Below are positions 52,641 through 61,700 of a DNA stretch of 64,000 bases, one piece after another. Under the pieces are notes generated by a model. The model made no database searches. It was not told where the DNA came from and saw nothing but the letters and a program-made list of their open reading frames with translations. The stretch spans positions 13,024 to 77,023 of the forward strand of contig CANCRX010000005.1 of the NCBI GenBank assembly GCA_947380655.1. The letters run 5' to 3'. The stretch is from Alcaligenaceae bacterium. Its GTDB lineage: Bacteria > Pseudomonadota > Gammaproteobacteria > Burkholderiales > Burkholderiaceae_B. Position numbers and translations under genes: made by a program. Every line of letters begins with the position of its first letter. Positions within the stretch are counted from its first letter, which is position 1.

Positions 52641-52701
52641 TAAAGCAATATCTATGCCACACTGAGCGTGTAGGCTTCATTCTGGCATAGATATTGCTTT
52701 A
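52641..52701. promoter_or_regulatory. Perfect 19-bp inverted repeat in the divergent ATP-grasp control region
   Basis: TAAAGCAATATCTATGCCA (52641-52659) and its exact reverse complement (52683-52701) are separated by 23 bp. The arm centres (52650 and 52692) are 42 bp apart, four helical turns. The right arm ends directly at the AAGGA ribosome-binding site of the gene starting at 52710. It could be two operator sites on one DNA face for a regulator serving both operons, or a large RNA hairpin in the rightward message. No regulator gene is adjacent. Confidence 0.75.
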
Positions 52702-52709
52702 AGGAAAAC

Positions 52710-55700
52710 ATGGCTATTCACGTTGCACTTCATCACGTTACAACTTATCGCTACGATCAGTTGATCAATCTGGGACCCCAGGTGATCCGCTTGCGCCCAG
52801 CGCCGCATTGTCGTACCCGCATTATTTCTTATGCCTTGCGTGTAACGCCTCAGGACCACTTCCTGAACTGGCAACAAGATCCTTTTTCAAACTATCTCGC
52901 GCGCGTTGTTTTCCCAGAGAAAACAAGAGAGTTTCAGGTCGCCGTGGACCTGGTTGCCGAGATGGCGGTCTATAACCCGTTTGATTTTTTCCTTGAGCCC
53001 TACGCGGAAGAGTTTCCTTTTAAGTATGTGCCTGAGCTTGCAGCCGATCTGGCGCCTTATTTACGCACGACTGAGCCAGGACCCAAGCTGACAACGCTTT
53101 TAAAAAATATCCCTAAACGTAAACGCCGCAGCATCGATTTTCTGGTCGAGGTCAATAGCCGCGTTCATCGAAAGGTCAGTTACACGATTCGTATGGAGCC
53201 CGGTGTTCAGACGCCGGAAGAAACACTGGAGCTTGGGTCGGGGTCTTGCCGCGATTCGGCCTGGCTGCTCGTACACGCGTTTCGACAATACGGCTTAGCG
53301 GCAAGGTTTGTTTCGGGTTATCTGGTGCAGCTCAAGCCCGATGTTGAGGCGGTCGATGGGCCGACGGGTGCAGACAGCGACTTTACTGATTTGCATGCTT
53401 GGTGTGAGGTGTTTTTACCCGGAGCAGGCTGGGTAGGCCTGGATGCAACCTCTGGACTGCTTGCGGGCGAAGGACATATTCCGATCGCCTGCACGCCAGA
53501 GCCCTCGTCTGCCGCGCCCATTTCCGGTGCATTAGATGAGTGTGAAGTCGAATTTATGCACCAAATGGGTGTCACGCGCGTGCATGAGTCGCCGCGGGTG
53601 ACTAAACCTTATGAAGAAGCACAGTGGGAGGCTATTGAGCAGCTCGGTCATGAGGTGGATGCGCAGTTGATTGCTCAGGATGTGCGTTTGACGATGGGCG
53701 GCGAGCCTACTTTTGTGTCGGCACTGGATCGTGACGGCGCTGAATGGAATACCGAGGCGATGGGACCAACCAAGCGCGGGCTGGGCTGCGAATTGCTGGG
53801 CAAGCTGCAGGATCGTTATGCCAAGGGTGGATTTTTGCACTTCGGTCAGGGCAAATGGTATCCCGGCGAACAGCTGCCGCGCTGGTCGCTTTCAGCGTAT
53901 TGGCGTCGCGACGGCCAGCCCTGCTGGAACAATCCCGATTTATTCGCCGATGAGCGCGAAGAGCATCATTACACCGTTGAGGATGCCCGTGCCTTTGTTT
54001 ACCGACTGACTGAAACACTTGGCTTGTCGGCCGAATATATTCAGAGTGGTTATGAGGATACGTTCTACTACATGTGGCGTGAACGTACGCTGCCAGTCAA
54101 CGTAGATCCTTTTGACTCCAGACTCGACGATGAGCTGGAACGCGCCAGATTGCGCAGGGTGTTTGAACACAAGCTGGACAGCGTTGTGGGGTATGCGTTG
54201 CCGATTGTTCGCGATGAAGATGAGGCCAAAGGTGCATCGCACTGGCGTTCAGGACCATGGTTCTTGCGTGACGACAGAATGTTGCTGATCCCGGGCGACT
54301 CTGCGATGGGGTATCGCTTGCCGCTTGATTCGCTGCCTTGGGTATCGAAGGCGGATTATCCCTATTTGATCGATGCGGATCCGTTTGCTGAACAAACACC
54401 GCTTTCCAGTGCTGCCGAGTTGAGCCGTACGGTTGAGTTGAGAATGCAATCGAGTTCGGCTTCACAACCGACGGCGTTGAATCACGCCTCAAAAGTGTCT
54501 CCACCTGAGAAGTTCAAGTCTGCAGCGGGTTTGACGCGTACTGCACTGGTGGTAGAAGTGCGTAATCCACATCGCGCCAATGGCCCGAAGCTTGAGTTCA
54601 GTTCACCTGAAAGTACGATGTTATATGTGTTTATGCCTCCGCTCAAGCATCTGGATGACTATCTGGAACTGCTTGCTGCCGTTGAGCATACGGCTGCAAC
54701 CCTTGGCATGAAGATTGTGATCGAGGGCTACGCGCCACCGCGTGATGCAAGACTAACGGTGTTACAGGTCACACCGGATCCAGGTGTAATCGAGGTCAAT
54801 ATTCATCCGGCAAATAGCTGGAATGAATTGGTTGAGAACACGGAATTTTTGTATCAGGCCGCGCATGAGACGCGCCTGAGTACTGAAAAATTCATGATGG
54901 ATGGACGACATACCGGCACCGGTGGTGGTAACCATTTTGTGATGGGCGCGGCAAGTCCGGCAGACAGTCCGTTTTTGCGACGGCCCGATGTGCTGGCGAG
55001 TTTGCTGACGTTCTGGCATAACCATCCCTCGATGTCGTATTTGTTTTCAGGCTTATTTATCGGCCCAACCAGTCAATCACCACGTGTCGATGAGGCGCGT
55101 AATGATCAGACCTATGAGCTGGAAATTGCGTTACAGGAAATCGACCGCCAGATGCAGGCTGAAGGCAGCTGCGCACCCTGGATGATTGATCGTGCCTTAC
55201 GTAATATTTTGATCGATGTCACGGGTAATACGCATCGCTCAGAGTTCAGTATCGATAAGTTGTATTCACCAGATGGCCCGACTGGGCGGCTGGGATTATT
55301 AGAGCTGCGTGGTTTTGAAATGCCACCCCATGCACACATGAGCCTGGTTCAGCAGTTGCTGATTCGTGCGCTAGTTGCCTGGTTCTGGAAAACGCCTTAC
55401 CGTCCTAAGAGCAAAACCCGTCTGACTCGATGGGGTACACAGCTGCATGACAGGTTCATGCTGCCGACCTTCATTGAAATGGATTTCGAGGATGTCATCA
55501 CCGAGCTGGGTTGCGCAGGCTTTGCCTTTGAAACGAGCTGGTTTGCACCGCATCTCGAATTCAGATTTCCGCTCATCGGGCAGACTGAAGTGCGTGGCAT
55601 TCAACTGTCACTTCGCTCAGCGCTTGAGCCTTGGCATGTGATGGGCGAAGAGGGCGGCGGTGGCGGGATGGTTCGCTATGTTGACTCGTCTGTTGAACGC

Positions 55701-56105
55701 ATTGAGCTCAAAGTTTCAGGCTTCACGGATAACCGCTATGCGATTGCCATTAATGGTGTCGTGCCAACATTGCAGCCAACCGGCGTAGAGGGTGAGTACG
55801 TGATCGGCGTGCGTTACCGCGCCTGGAATCCACCTTCTGCCCTACATCCCACGATCGATGTCGATGCACCTCTGACGTTTGATATTGTAGATAACTGGTT
55901 ATCACGCTCACTTGGCGGTTGTCGCTACCATGTGGTGCATCCAGGGGGGCGCAATTACGATACCTTGCCGGTTAACTCGTTTGAGGCAGAAAGCAGACGC
56001 TTGGCGAGATTTTTCAGGCAAGAACACACGCCAGGCACCATCGAACTGACCCCTCAGCCCCCTAGTCAGGAATTTCCCTTTACACTCGATATGCGCCGTA
56101 ACTAA
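52710..56105 (+). CDS. Transglutaminase-like protein with DUF2126 domain
   Basis: An 1131-residue protein. The N-terminal part is a bacterial transglutaminase-type beta domain (about 1-85, IHVALHHVTTYRYDQLINLG) and a papain-like core with triad C180 (GSGSCRDSAW), H229 (DLHAWCEV) and D245 (GLDATSG). The remainder (about 310-1131) is the large DUF2126 domain, with LTMGGEPTFVSALD and a later MDGRHTGTGGGNHFVMG. The core probably hydrolyses or transfers an amide bond, and the DUF2126 part resembles a glutamine-synthetase/amidoligase-like module by published analysis. It is the first gene of the rightward operon, with AAGGA eight bases before the ATG. Confidence 0.9.
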   Translation: MAIHVALHHVTTYRYDQLINLGPQVIRLRPAPHCRTRIISYALRVTPQDHFLNWQQDPFSNYLARVVFPEKTREFQVAVDLVAEMAVYNPFDFFLEPYAEEFPFKYVPELAADLAPYLRTTEPGPKLTTLLKNIPKRKRRSIDFLVEVNSRVHRKVSYTIRMEPGVQTPEETLELGSGSCRDSAWLLVHAFRQYGLAARFVSGYLVQLKPDVEAVDGPTGADSDFTDLHAWCEVFLPGAGWVGLDATSGLLAGEGHIPIACTPEPSSAAPISGALDECEVEFMHQMGVTRVHESPRVTKPYEEAQWEAIEQLGHEVDAQLIAQDVRLTMGGEPTFVSALDRDGAEWNTEAMGPTKRGLGCELLGKLQDRYAKGGFLHFGQGKWYPGEQLPRWSLSAYWRRDGQPCWNNPDLFADEREEHHYTVEDARAFVYRLTETLGLSAEYIQSGYEDTFYYMWRERTLPVNVDPFDSRLDDELERARLRRVFEHKLDSVVGYALPIVRDEDEAKGASHWRSGPWFLRDDRMLLIPGDSAMGYRLPLDSLPWVSKADYPYLIDADPFAEQTPLSSAAELSRTVELRMQSSSASQPTALNHASKVSPPEKFKSAAGLTRTALVVEVRNPHRANGPKLEFSSPESTMLYVFMPPLKHLDDYLELLAAVEHTAATLGMKIVIEGYAPPRDARLTVLQVTPDPGVIEVNIHPANSWNELVENTEFLYQAAHETRLSTEKFMMDGRHTGTGGGNHFVMGAASPADSPFLRRPDVLASLLTFWHNHPSMSYLFSGLFIGPTSQSPRVDEARNDQTYELEIALQEIDRQMQAEGSCAPWMIDRALRNILIDVTGNTHRSEFSIDKLYSPDGPTGRLGLLELRGFEMPPHAHMSLVQQLLIRALVAWFWKTPYRPKSKTRLTRWGTQLHDRFMLPTFIEMDFEDVITELGCAGFAFETSWFAPHLEFRFPLIGQTEVRGIQLSLRSALEPWHVMGEEGGGGGMVRYVDSSVERIELKVSGFTDNRYAIAINGVVPTLQPTGVEGEYVIGVRYRAWNPPSALHPTIDVDAPLTFDIVDNWLSRSLGGCRYHVVHPGGRNYDTLPVNSFEAESRRLARFFRQEHTPGTIELTPQPPSQEFPFTLDMRRN

Positions 56106-56124
56106 TTATTTTTTGACCTGGCCC

Positions 56125-58704
56125 ATGTCGTCTGAATCAACACTCTTGCCCGACCCTGCCCGACTCGCTTACTCAAAGCTTGAGTCGGTGCTTGCCCATA
56201 TCCGTAAATTATCTGCCCAGACCAAATTAGGCCATTACGACGAGTTACGTAATGCCAAGGGAGAACTGCGCGAAGCCTGGAAAACGTTTTTTTCTTATCT
56301 TGGTGAGTCAGGTCTGCAGAATTTGCCGGGAAGCAGCGAGACGATTAACCGACTGATTCAGCAAAACGGGATTACCTATAACGTTTATGCAGATGATCAG
56401 GATCAGGTCAGACCCTGGTCATTGAACCCTTTGCCCTTGCTGATCGGTCCTGATGAGTGGCGCAATATCGCCACCAGTTTGCAGCAGCGAGCCAAGCTGC
56501 TGAATGCGATTCTGCAAGATGTCTATGACAAGCAATTCCTGATACGCGGTGGATATTTACCCGCGGCATTAGTGCTTGGGAACCCTGGTTATTTGCGTGC
56601 GATGCAAGGCGTTAAACCGCCTAGCGATATTTATTTGCATGTTGTGGCGTTTGATATTGCCCGTGGTCCTGACGGACGGTGGTGGGTCATTGGTCAACGC
56701 ACCCAGTCACCTTCAGGACTGGGCTATGTGCTGGAAAACCGACTGATTATTTCGCGTATGTTTCCCGAGGCCTATCGTGAAATGCGGGTTCAGCATATCG
56801 CTTCAAGTTACAAGCGACTGCTTGATTCAATGAAGCAAGCTGCCTCAGTCATTACAAAAGACACACCACGTTTTGCTTTACTGACACCAGGCCCTTATAA
56901 CGAGACTTACTTTGAGCATGCCTATCTGGCGCGTTATCTTGGTTTGCCGTTAGTCGAGGGGGCAGATCTGACGGTGCGCGATGATCGGCTCTATTTGAAA
57001 ACCATGCATGGCTTGCAGCTTATACATGGTTTGTTGTGCCGCCTGGACGATGACTTTTGTGATCCGCTGGAATTGCGTGCGGATTCGAGTCTGGGAGTTC
57101 CTGGACTTTTGCAGGCTATCCGGGCTGGTAATCTGGTGATGGCTAACGCACTGGGGACTGGCTTTCTGGAGTCTCCAGCGGTGCAAGGTTTTTTGCCTGC
57201 GATGTGTGAGCACCTCTTAGGCGAGCCACTTAAAATGCCCTCGCTCAATACGTGGTGGTGTGGTGAGACGGCCGCCTGGCAGGATATTTCTCCGGACCTG
57301 CATACTCAGGTGATCAAACCCACGTATGCGACCGATCCCCGGACAAATTTCGAACCAGCGATCGGTAGCGTTCTGAGCGCTGAAGAGTTACAGCTCTGGC
57401 GAGACCGGATGGATAATCAGCCAGATATTTTCACTACACAAAGTTACTTACCTTTTTCTCAGGCACCGACCTGGCAGGAAGATCGTATTGCGCCACGCAC
57501 CGCAATGCTGCGTGTATACGCCGTAGCAAACGGTCAAGGCGAGTGGGAGCTTCTTCAAGGTGGCATGACACGCATTGCTGCGGGCGATCCGCATATTGTT
57601 TCTATACAGAGCGGTGGCAGTACGCTCGACACGTGGGTGATGACCGACCAGAAAGTTGATACCTATTCAATGTTGCCAAGCCGCGAAAAAATTCCTCGCT
57701 GGACCGCAACACAACAGTTGGTATCCAGTCGGGCCGCGGAGAATCTCTTTTGGTTGGGACGCTACACAGAGCGTTGCGAGTCGATTGTTCGACTGTCAAA
57801 AGAAGCGTTAGTCCTTGTCAGTACTAACCAGCAAGATAGTTTGCCAGCGCTCAATGAAGCCATCAGCGCGCTGGGCGAAGCGCATGGGCTGATTCCGCGA
57901 GGCACCCCCAGTCTGACGTCTTCGGCCGTAGTGTTTGGAAAAACCTTAATTGGTCAGTTGACACTGAAAGGCGCGAGAGGCTTAACAGATAATCTCGATG
58001 CGCTTGAGTTTTCACTTAAGGCCGTGCGTGATCGTCTGCCTGCTGAGCATGCCGAGATTGCACAGGCGATGAAAAAAATGCTGGCGCATCCAGCGCCTAA
58101 GCGCACTGCAGCCAGTGTGGCTGCAGAAGCAAAACCTAAACGCACCCGCGTGGCGCGAACGCCGCAACGTTCCGCTATCGATACGATCGAAGTGCTGGAT
58201 GCAATCGGTGTGCAGCTCGTGGCGCTGGTAGGCTTCCAGTCGGACCGCATGACGCGTGATTTAGGCTGGCATATGCTGACGGTTGGCAGATTAACCGAAC
58301 GACTGATTAATCTGAGCGAAATCATGAGTGCTTTTTTTGCGCATGCCGCCGTTTATACCCCTCGAGGTTTCGAGACCTTACTGATTTTGTTTGATAGCTC
58401 GATTACTTACCGTACGCGCTATCAGCGCCAGCAGGATATTCCCGCACTGATGGATCTGCTGATTATTGATACGACCAATCCACGCTCTTTCGGTTGTATC
58501 CTGGAGACGTTGCGAGCTGAGATCATGCATCTGCCGAACGGAGATGCCTTGTTAGAGGGGATGCCAGAGTTTGATCTTGAAGAGGATTCAATCCTTAAGC
58601 AAGTAGAAATGGTGCGCGCAGCGGGTGTGTATGGCGCGCAACTTTCTGATGAAATTAGTCGGCGATTTTTTGCTCATGCCGTAGAAAGGCATTTTGCATC
58701 ATGA
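56125..58704 (+). CDS. Fused circularly permuted ATP-grasp and alpha-E protein
   Basis: An 859-residue fusion. Residues about 1-510 match the ATP-grasp protein encoded at 51075-52547: YVLENRLIISRMFPEAYREM, LTPGPYNETYFEHAYLARY, RLDDDFCDP, SSLGVPGLLQAIRAGNLVMANALG. Residues about 530-859 match the alpha-E protein, beginning SRAAENLFWLGRYTERCESI. A basic linker (KRTAASVAAEAKPKRTRVA) interrupts the alpha-E part. At the ATP glycine loop the sequence is VIKPTYATDPRTN instead of the expected GGYGM, so this copy may have lost ATP binding. The ATG at 56125 is chosen over a TTG four codons upstream. It overlaps the next gene by four bases. Confidence 0.88.
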   Translation: MSSESTLLPDPARLAYSKLESVLAHIRKLSAQTKLGHYDELRNAKGELREAWKTFFSYLGESGLQNLPGSSETINRLIQQNGITYNVYADDQDQVRPWSLNPLPLLIGPDEWRNIATSLQQRAKLLNAILQDVYDKQFLIRGGYLPAALVLGNPGYLRAMQGVKPPSDIYLHVVAFDIARGPDGRWWVIGQRTQSPSGLGYVLENRLIISRMFPEAYREMRVQHIASSYKRLLDSMKQAASVITKDTPRFALLTPGPYNETYFEHAYLARYLGLPLVEGADLTVRDDRLYLKTMHGLQLIHGLLCRLDDDFCDPLELRADSSLGVPGLLQAIRAGNLVMANALGTGFLESPAVQGFLPAMCEHLLGEPLKMPSLNTWWCGETAAWQDISPDLHTQVIKPTYATDPRTNFEPAIGSVLSAEELQLWRDRMDNQPDIFTTQSYLPFSQAPTWQEDRIAPRTAMLRVYAVANGQGEWELLQGGMTRIAAGDPHIVSIQSGGSTLDTWVMTDQKVDTYSMLPSREKIPRWTATQQLVSSRAAENLFWLGRYTERCESIVRLSKEALVLVSTNQQDSLPALNEAISALGEAHGLIPRGTPSLTSSAVVFGKTLIGQLTLKGARGLTDNLDALEFSLKAVRDRLPAEHAEIAQAMKKMLAHPAPKRTAASVAAEAKPKRTRVARTPQRSAIDTIEVLDAIGVQLVALVGFQSDRMTRDLGWHMLTVGRLTERLINLSEIMSAFFAHAAVYTPRGFETLLILFDSSITYRTRYQRQQDIPALMDLLIIDTTNPRSFGCILETLRAEIMHLPNGDALLEGMPEFDLEEDSILKQVEMVRAAGVYGAQLSDEISRRFFAHAVERHFAS

Positions 58705-59588
58705 CAAAAATACAGGTTGAACACGAAACGTTATACAGCTATGAGACGGAGGTGGAGCTGGCGCACCATCTTGCTTACCTCAAGCCGCTGGAGTCCGATT
58801 GGCAGCGCGTGCTGACCACGGAAGTGGAGATTATTCCCGAACCGAGCACGATCTCAGAAAATAAAGATACGTTTGGTAATGTCCGTAGTTTCTTTACGCT
58901 TTCAACGCCACATGCTGAGTTAAAGGTTCGTTCGCTTACAACCGTCGATTTGCTTGATCGATATAGTGGCTTTGATGCGGCAACGACACCGGAATGGGAG
59001 GATGTACGGGAAGCTTTGTCTTACGCACTCGATCGGGCATATTTGCCTGCCTGTGAGTTTTCTTTCCCGAGTCCCCATGTGCCGCGCTTGAACGAATTAC
59101 GTGAGTACGCGTTGCAATCTTTTACCCGGCGCCGCAATATTGCCGAGGCTAGTATGGATTTGAATGCACGGATCCATCATGACTTTAAATACTCTTCGGG
59201 CTCAACCGAGGTGTACACACCGATTCTTGAGGCGTTCAACCAAAGAGCGGGAGTCTGTCAGGATTTTTCACATATTTTTATCGGGTGCTTACGCGCACTC
59301 GGATTAAGCGCGCAATATGTGAGTGGTTATTTGCTGACCAAGCCACCGCCAGGCCAGGTTAAGCTACGCGGCGCTGATGCCTCTCATGCCTGGGTGTCGG
59401 TGTATTGCCCTCAGGCGCCAGGCAATTGGCTGGAACTTGATCCAACCAATAACGTGATCGCCGGTTCGAGCCACGTCAGGCTTGCAGTGGGCCGTGATTT
59501 TGGTGATGTTTCACCACTGCGGGGTGTGATCCGCGGTGGCGGCGATCATATTTTAAAGATCGCCGTCACCTCTGAAGAAATCGAATAG
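58701..59588 (+). CDS. Transglutaminase family protein
   Basis: A 295-residue cytoplasmic protein (no signal peptide) with the bacterial transglutaminase-like N-terminal beta domain (about 1-80, IQVEHETLYSYETEVELAHH) and the papain-like core with triad C186 (GVCQDFSHIF), H229 (ASHAWVSV) and D247 (ELDPTN). It is a shorter paralogue of the N-terminal part of the 1131-residue protein, without DUF2126. Such enzymes act as peptidases or amide transferases. Its ATG overlaps the preceding stop (ATGA), so production is coupled to the fused ATP-grasp protein. It is convergent with the dehydrogenase gene, three bases apart. Confidence 0.92.
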   Translation: MTKIQVEHETLYSYETEVELAHHLAYLKPLESDWQRVLTTEVEIIPEPSTISENKDTFGNVRSFFTLSTPHAELKVRSLTTVDLLDRYSGFDAATTPEWEDVREALSYALDRAYLPACEFSFPSPHVPRLNELREYALQSFTRRRNIAEASMDLNARIHHDFKYSSGSTEVYTPILEAFNQRAGVCQDFSHIFIGCLRALGLSAQYVSGYLLTKPPPGQVKLRGADASHAWVSVYCPQAPGNWLELDPTNNVIAGSSHVRLAVGRDFGDVSPLRGVIRGGGDHILKIAVTSEEIE

Positions 59589-59591
59589 TTT

Positions 59592-60596
59592 TTATTTGTT
59601 GACGACGTTGAAAAGCGGTGTCTTGGCGTGCCAGTTTTTCAGATTCTGAATAAACATTTGCGACATGCGTTTGAGGATCCCATCTGAAAAACCGGCAGTG
59701 TGCGGTGTCGCAATCACATTAGGTAAATCCCAAAGTTCAGAATCAGCAACTAAGGGCTCCTGCGCAAATACATCGAGATATGCACCGGCGAGACGGTTGT
59801 TTTTGAGGGCATCGATCATGGCCGGCTCGTCGATCACTGCGCCTCGCGAGATATTAACAATATGCGCAGATGATTTCATTGAGGCAAGTGCTTGTGCACT
59901 TACAAGGTTGGTGGTTGTCTCTGTTAAGGGGCACGCCAGCACCAGCCAGTCTGTTTGAGGCAATGTTGTTTTGAAATCCGCAAAACCGATGACTTGTACG
60001 CCCTCAATCAATGCCTGGGCAGACTGTCTGACAACAATAATATTCAGACCTAAGGCGCCAAGCCATGCGCTGAGCTTTTGACCGATCGGTCCCCAGCCGA
60101 CAATCATGACAGTTTGCCCCTCGAGGTCTGGGGGCAATCCCGTCTTAAAAAATGGTGCCCAAATATGTGCACGTTGAGCCGCTGCAAGCTGGGGAAACCG
60201 ACGCGATAGCGAGAGTAGTCCGGTCAATGCTGTTTGCGCTACGAGACTAGCACTTGCACCTGAGGAGGTGGTGAGCATTACGCCACGGGCCATCAAATCG
60301 AGATAAATCTGTCTGTCAGCACCTGCAGAATGAATCTGGATCCACTGCAAGTCTTTGGACGCACGCAGGGCGTCGTAAAAATACTGGGTATCGGGCAGTA
60401 TGTTTTGTTTGGTTGAGTTGCCGGTGATTTCACGCGAAACAAAGCAGATGTCTGCATCGGCCGTACCGGCGTGGATTTCTTTTGCCGTGACAAGAGTAAA
60501 ACCGTCATGCCCGAAAATTTCTGCTAACTGAGGTGCCAACTCTTTGGCCGTTAGCTCGGACATTAAGATGCGTGGTTTTTGTATTGAGTCATTCAT
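59592..60596 (-). CDS. D-2-hydroxyacid dehydrogenase family protein
   Basis: A 334-residue NAD(P)-dependent dehydrogenase with the split catalytic domain and the Rossmann motif GWGPIG (167-172). The catalytic triad is visible as R251 (NISRGAVIDE), E280 (FAQEPL) and H299 (TPHTAGFSD). The family interconverts 2-oxo acids and D-2-hydroxy acids. Specificity (glyoxylate, hydroxypyruvate, other) is not decidable here. Its start overlaps the end of the Bug gene (ATGA, 60593-60596), tying it to a small-organic-acid uptake operon with a class II aldolase. Confidence 0.9.
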   Translation of the reverse strand: MNDSIQKPRILMSELTAKELAPQLAEIFGHDGFTLVTAKEIHAGTADADICFVSREITGNSTKQNILPDTQYFYDALRASKDLQWIQIHSAGADRQIYLDLMARGVMLTTSSGASASLVAQTALTGLLSLSRRFPQLAAAQRAHIWAPFFKTGLPPDLEGQTVMIVGWGPIGQKLSAWLGALGLNIIVVRQSAQALIEGVQVIGFADFKTTLPQTDWLVLACPLTETTTNLVSAQALASMKSSAHIVNISRGAVIDEPAMIDALKNNRLAGAYLDVFAQEPLVADSELWDLPNVIATPHTAGFSDGILKRMSQMFIQNLKNWHAKTPLFNVVNK

Positions 60597-61621
60597 CTTG
60601 CACTGGCTCCAGAATCAATCACGACTTTTTTCCATTTTATGTATTCTTTTTGAATGAAGTCTTTAAACTCCTCGGGTGATCCACCCACTGGGTCGGCACC
60701 TTCGGCAACAAAGCGTTGTTCGAGTTTAATCATCGCGAGCTTGACGCCCGCGTTGAGCTTATCGATGATTGGTCGTGGCGTACCGGTTGGGGCGAGCATG
60801 CCAAACCATGAGCCCGCCGCAAATCCCGGGTAGCCACTTTCAGAAACGGTAGGCACCCCAGGCAATGAACGTGATGGTTTTAGACTGCTGACAGCCAGTG
60901 GAAGTAATTTGCCTGCCTTGATTTGCCCGATGACAGAGGGAATCGTGGCAAACATAAAATCGATGCGCCCGGCAAGCAAATCATTGAGTGCTTCAGCACC
61001 TTTATAAGGAATATGCTGCGCTTGTACGCCAATGCGGTCCATCAACATGACGCTCGACAGATGGGCAGAGGTACCGACACCCGTCGAGGCATAGTTCAAG
61101 GTGCCAGCAGGCTTTGCTTTGGCGAAGGCTACAAATTCTGCGAACGTTTTAATCGGAGAGCCTGGGCTCATAATTAAAACATTAGGAACGTCAGCAATCA
61201 GGATGACGGGGGTTAATTCTGTCAGCGGATCGTATTTGAGATTTTTGAATAAGGTGGGATTGATCGCCATCGGCCCAACGGAGGCAACCGTCAGGGTGTA
61301 GCCATCGGGTACCGACCGTGCAACCTGCTCGTTACCGATATTGCCACCGGAGCCAGGTTTGTTTTCTATGACAAAGGCTTGTTTGAATTGCTCAGCAAGT
61401 AATTGACTCACGCTGCGTGCAATGACATCGGTGGTACCCCCCGCGGTAAAGGAAACAACTACCTTCACAGGTTTGCTCGGATAATCTGAAACGCTTTGGG
61501 CACTAGTATCCCGAGGTAATATAAATCCACTCAGGGCACTCGATGCGCCAAGAGCAATTAACTGCCTTCGTTTGAGCGATGTGGATAGCGCGATCGTACG
61601 TGCAACAGGTGAAAACTTCAA
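60593..61621 (-). CDS. Bug/TctC-type solute-binding protein with Tat-like signal
   Basis: A 342-residue periplasmic binding protein of the tripartite tricarboxylate transporter family. The signal region SLKRRQLIALGASSALSGF contains a twin-arginine-like RR pair, followed by DYPSKPVKVVVSFTAGGTTDVIARSVSQ and IENKPGSGGNIG. The TTG at 61621 is chosen as start because GGAG lies six bases upstream. A GTG at 61636 lacks a ribosome-binding site. No TctA/TctB partner genes are in the window. It is co-directional with a second Bug gene 79 bp upstream. Confidence 0.88.
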   Translation of the reverse strand: MKFSPVARTIALSTSLKRRQLIALGASSALSGFILPRDTSAQSVSDYPSKPVKVVVSFTAGGTTDVIARSVSQLLAEQFKQAFVIENKPGSGGNIGNEQVARSVPDGYTLTVASVGPMAINPTLFKNLKYDPLTELTPVILIADVPNVLIMSPGSPIKTFAEFVAFAKAKPAGTLNYASTGVGTSAHLSSVMLMDRIGVQAQHIPYKGAEALNDLLAGRIDFMFATIPSVIGQIKAGKLLPLAVSSLKPSRSLPGVPTVSESGYPGFAAGSWFGMLAPTGTPRPIIDKLNAGVKLAMIKLEQRFVAEGADPVGGSPEEFKDFIQKEYIKWKKVVIDSGASAR

Positions 61622-61700
61622 AACAATCTCCAGCACTATCGTGCGAGTTCAAGACTTAAATTCAATACTTATCGCAAAGGTAAAAAATATTCTGTTTGAA

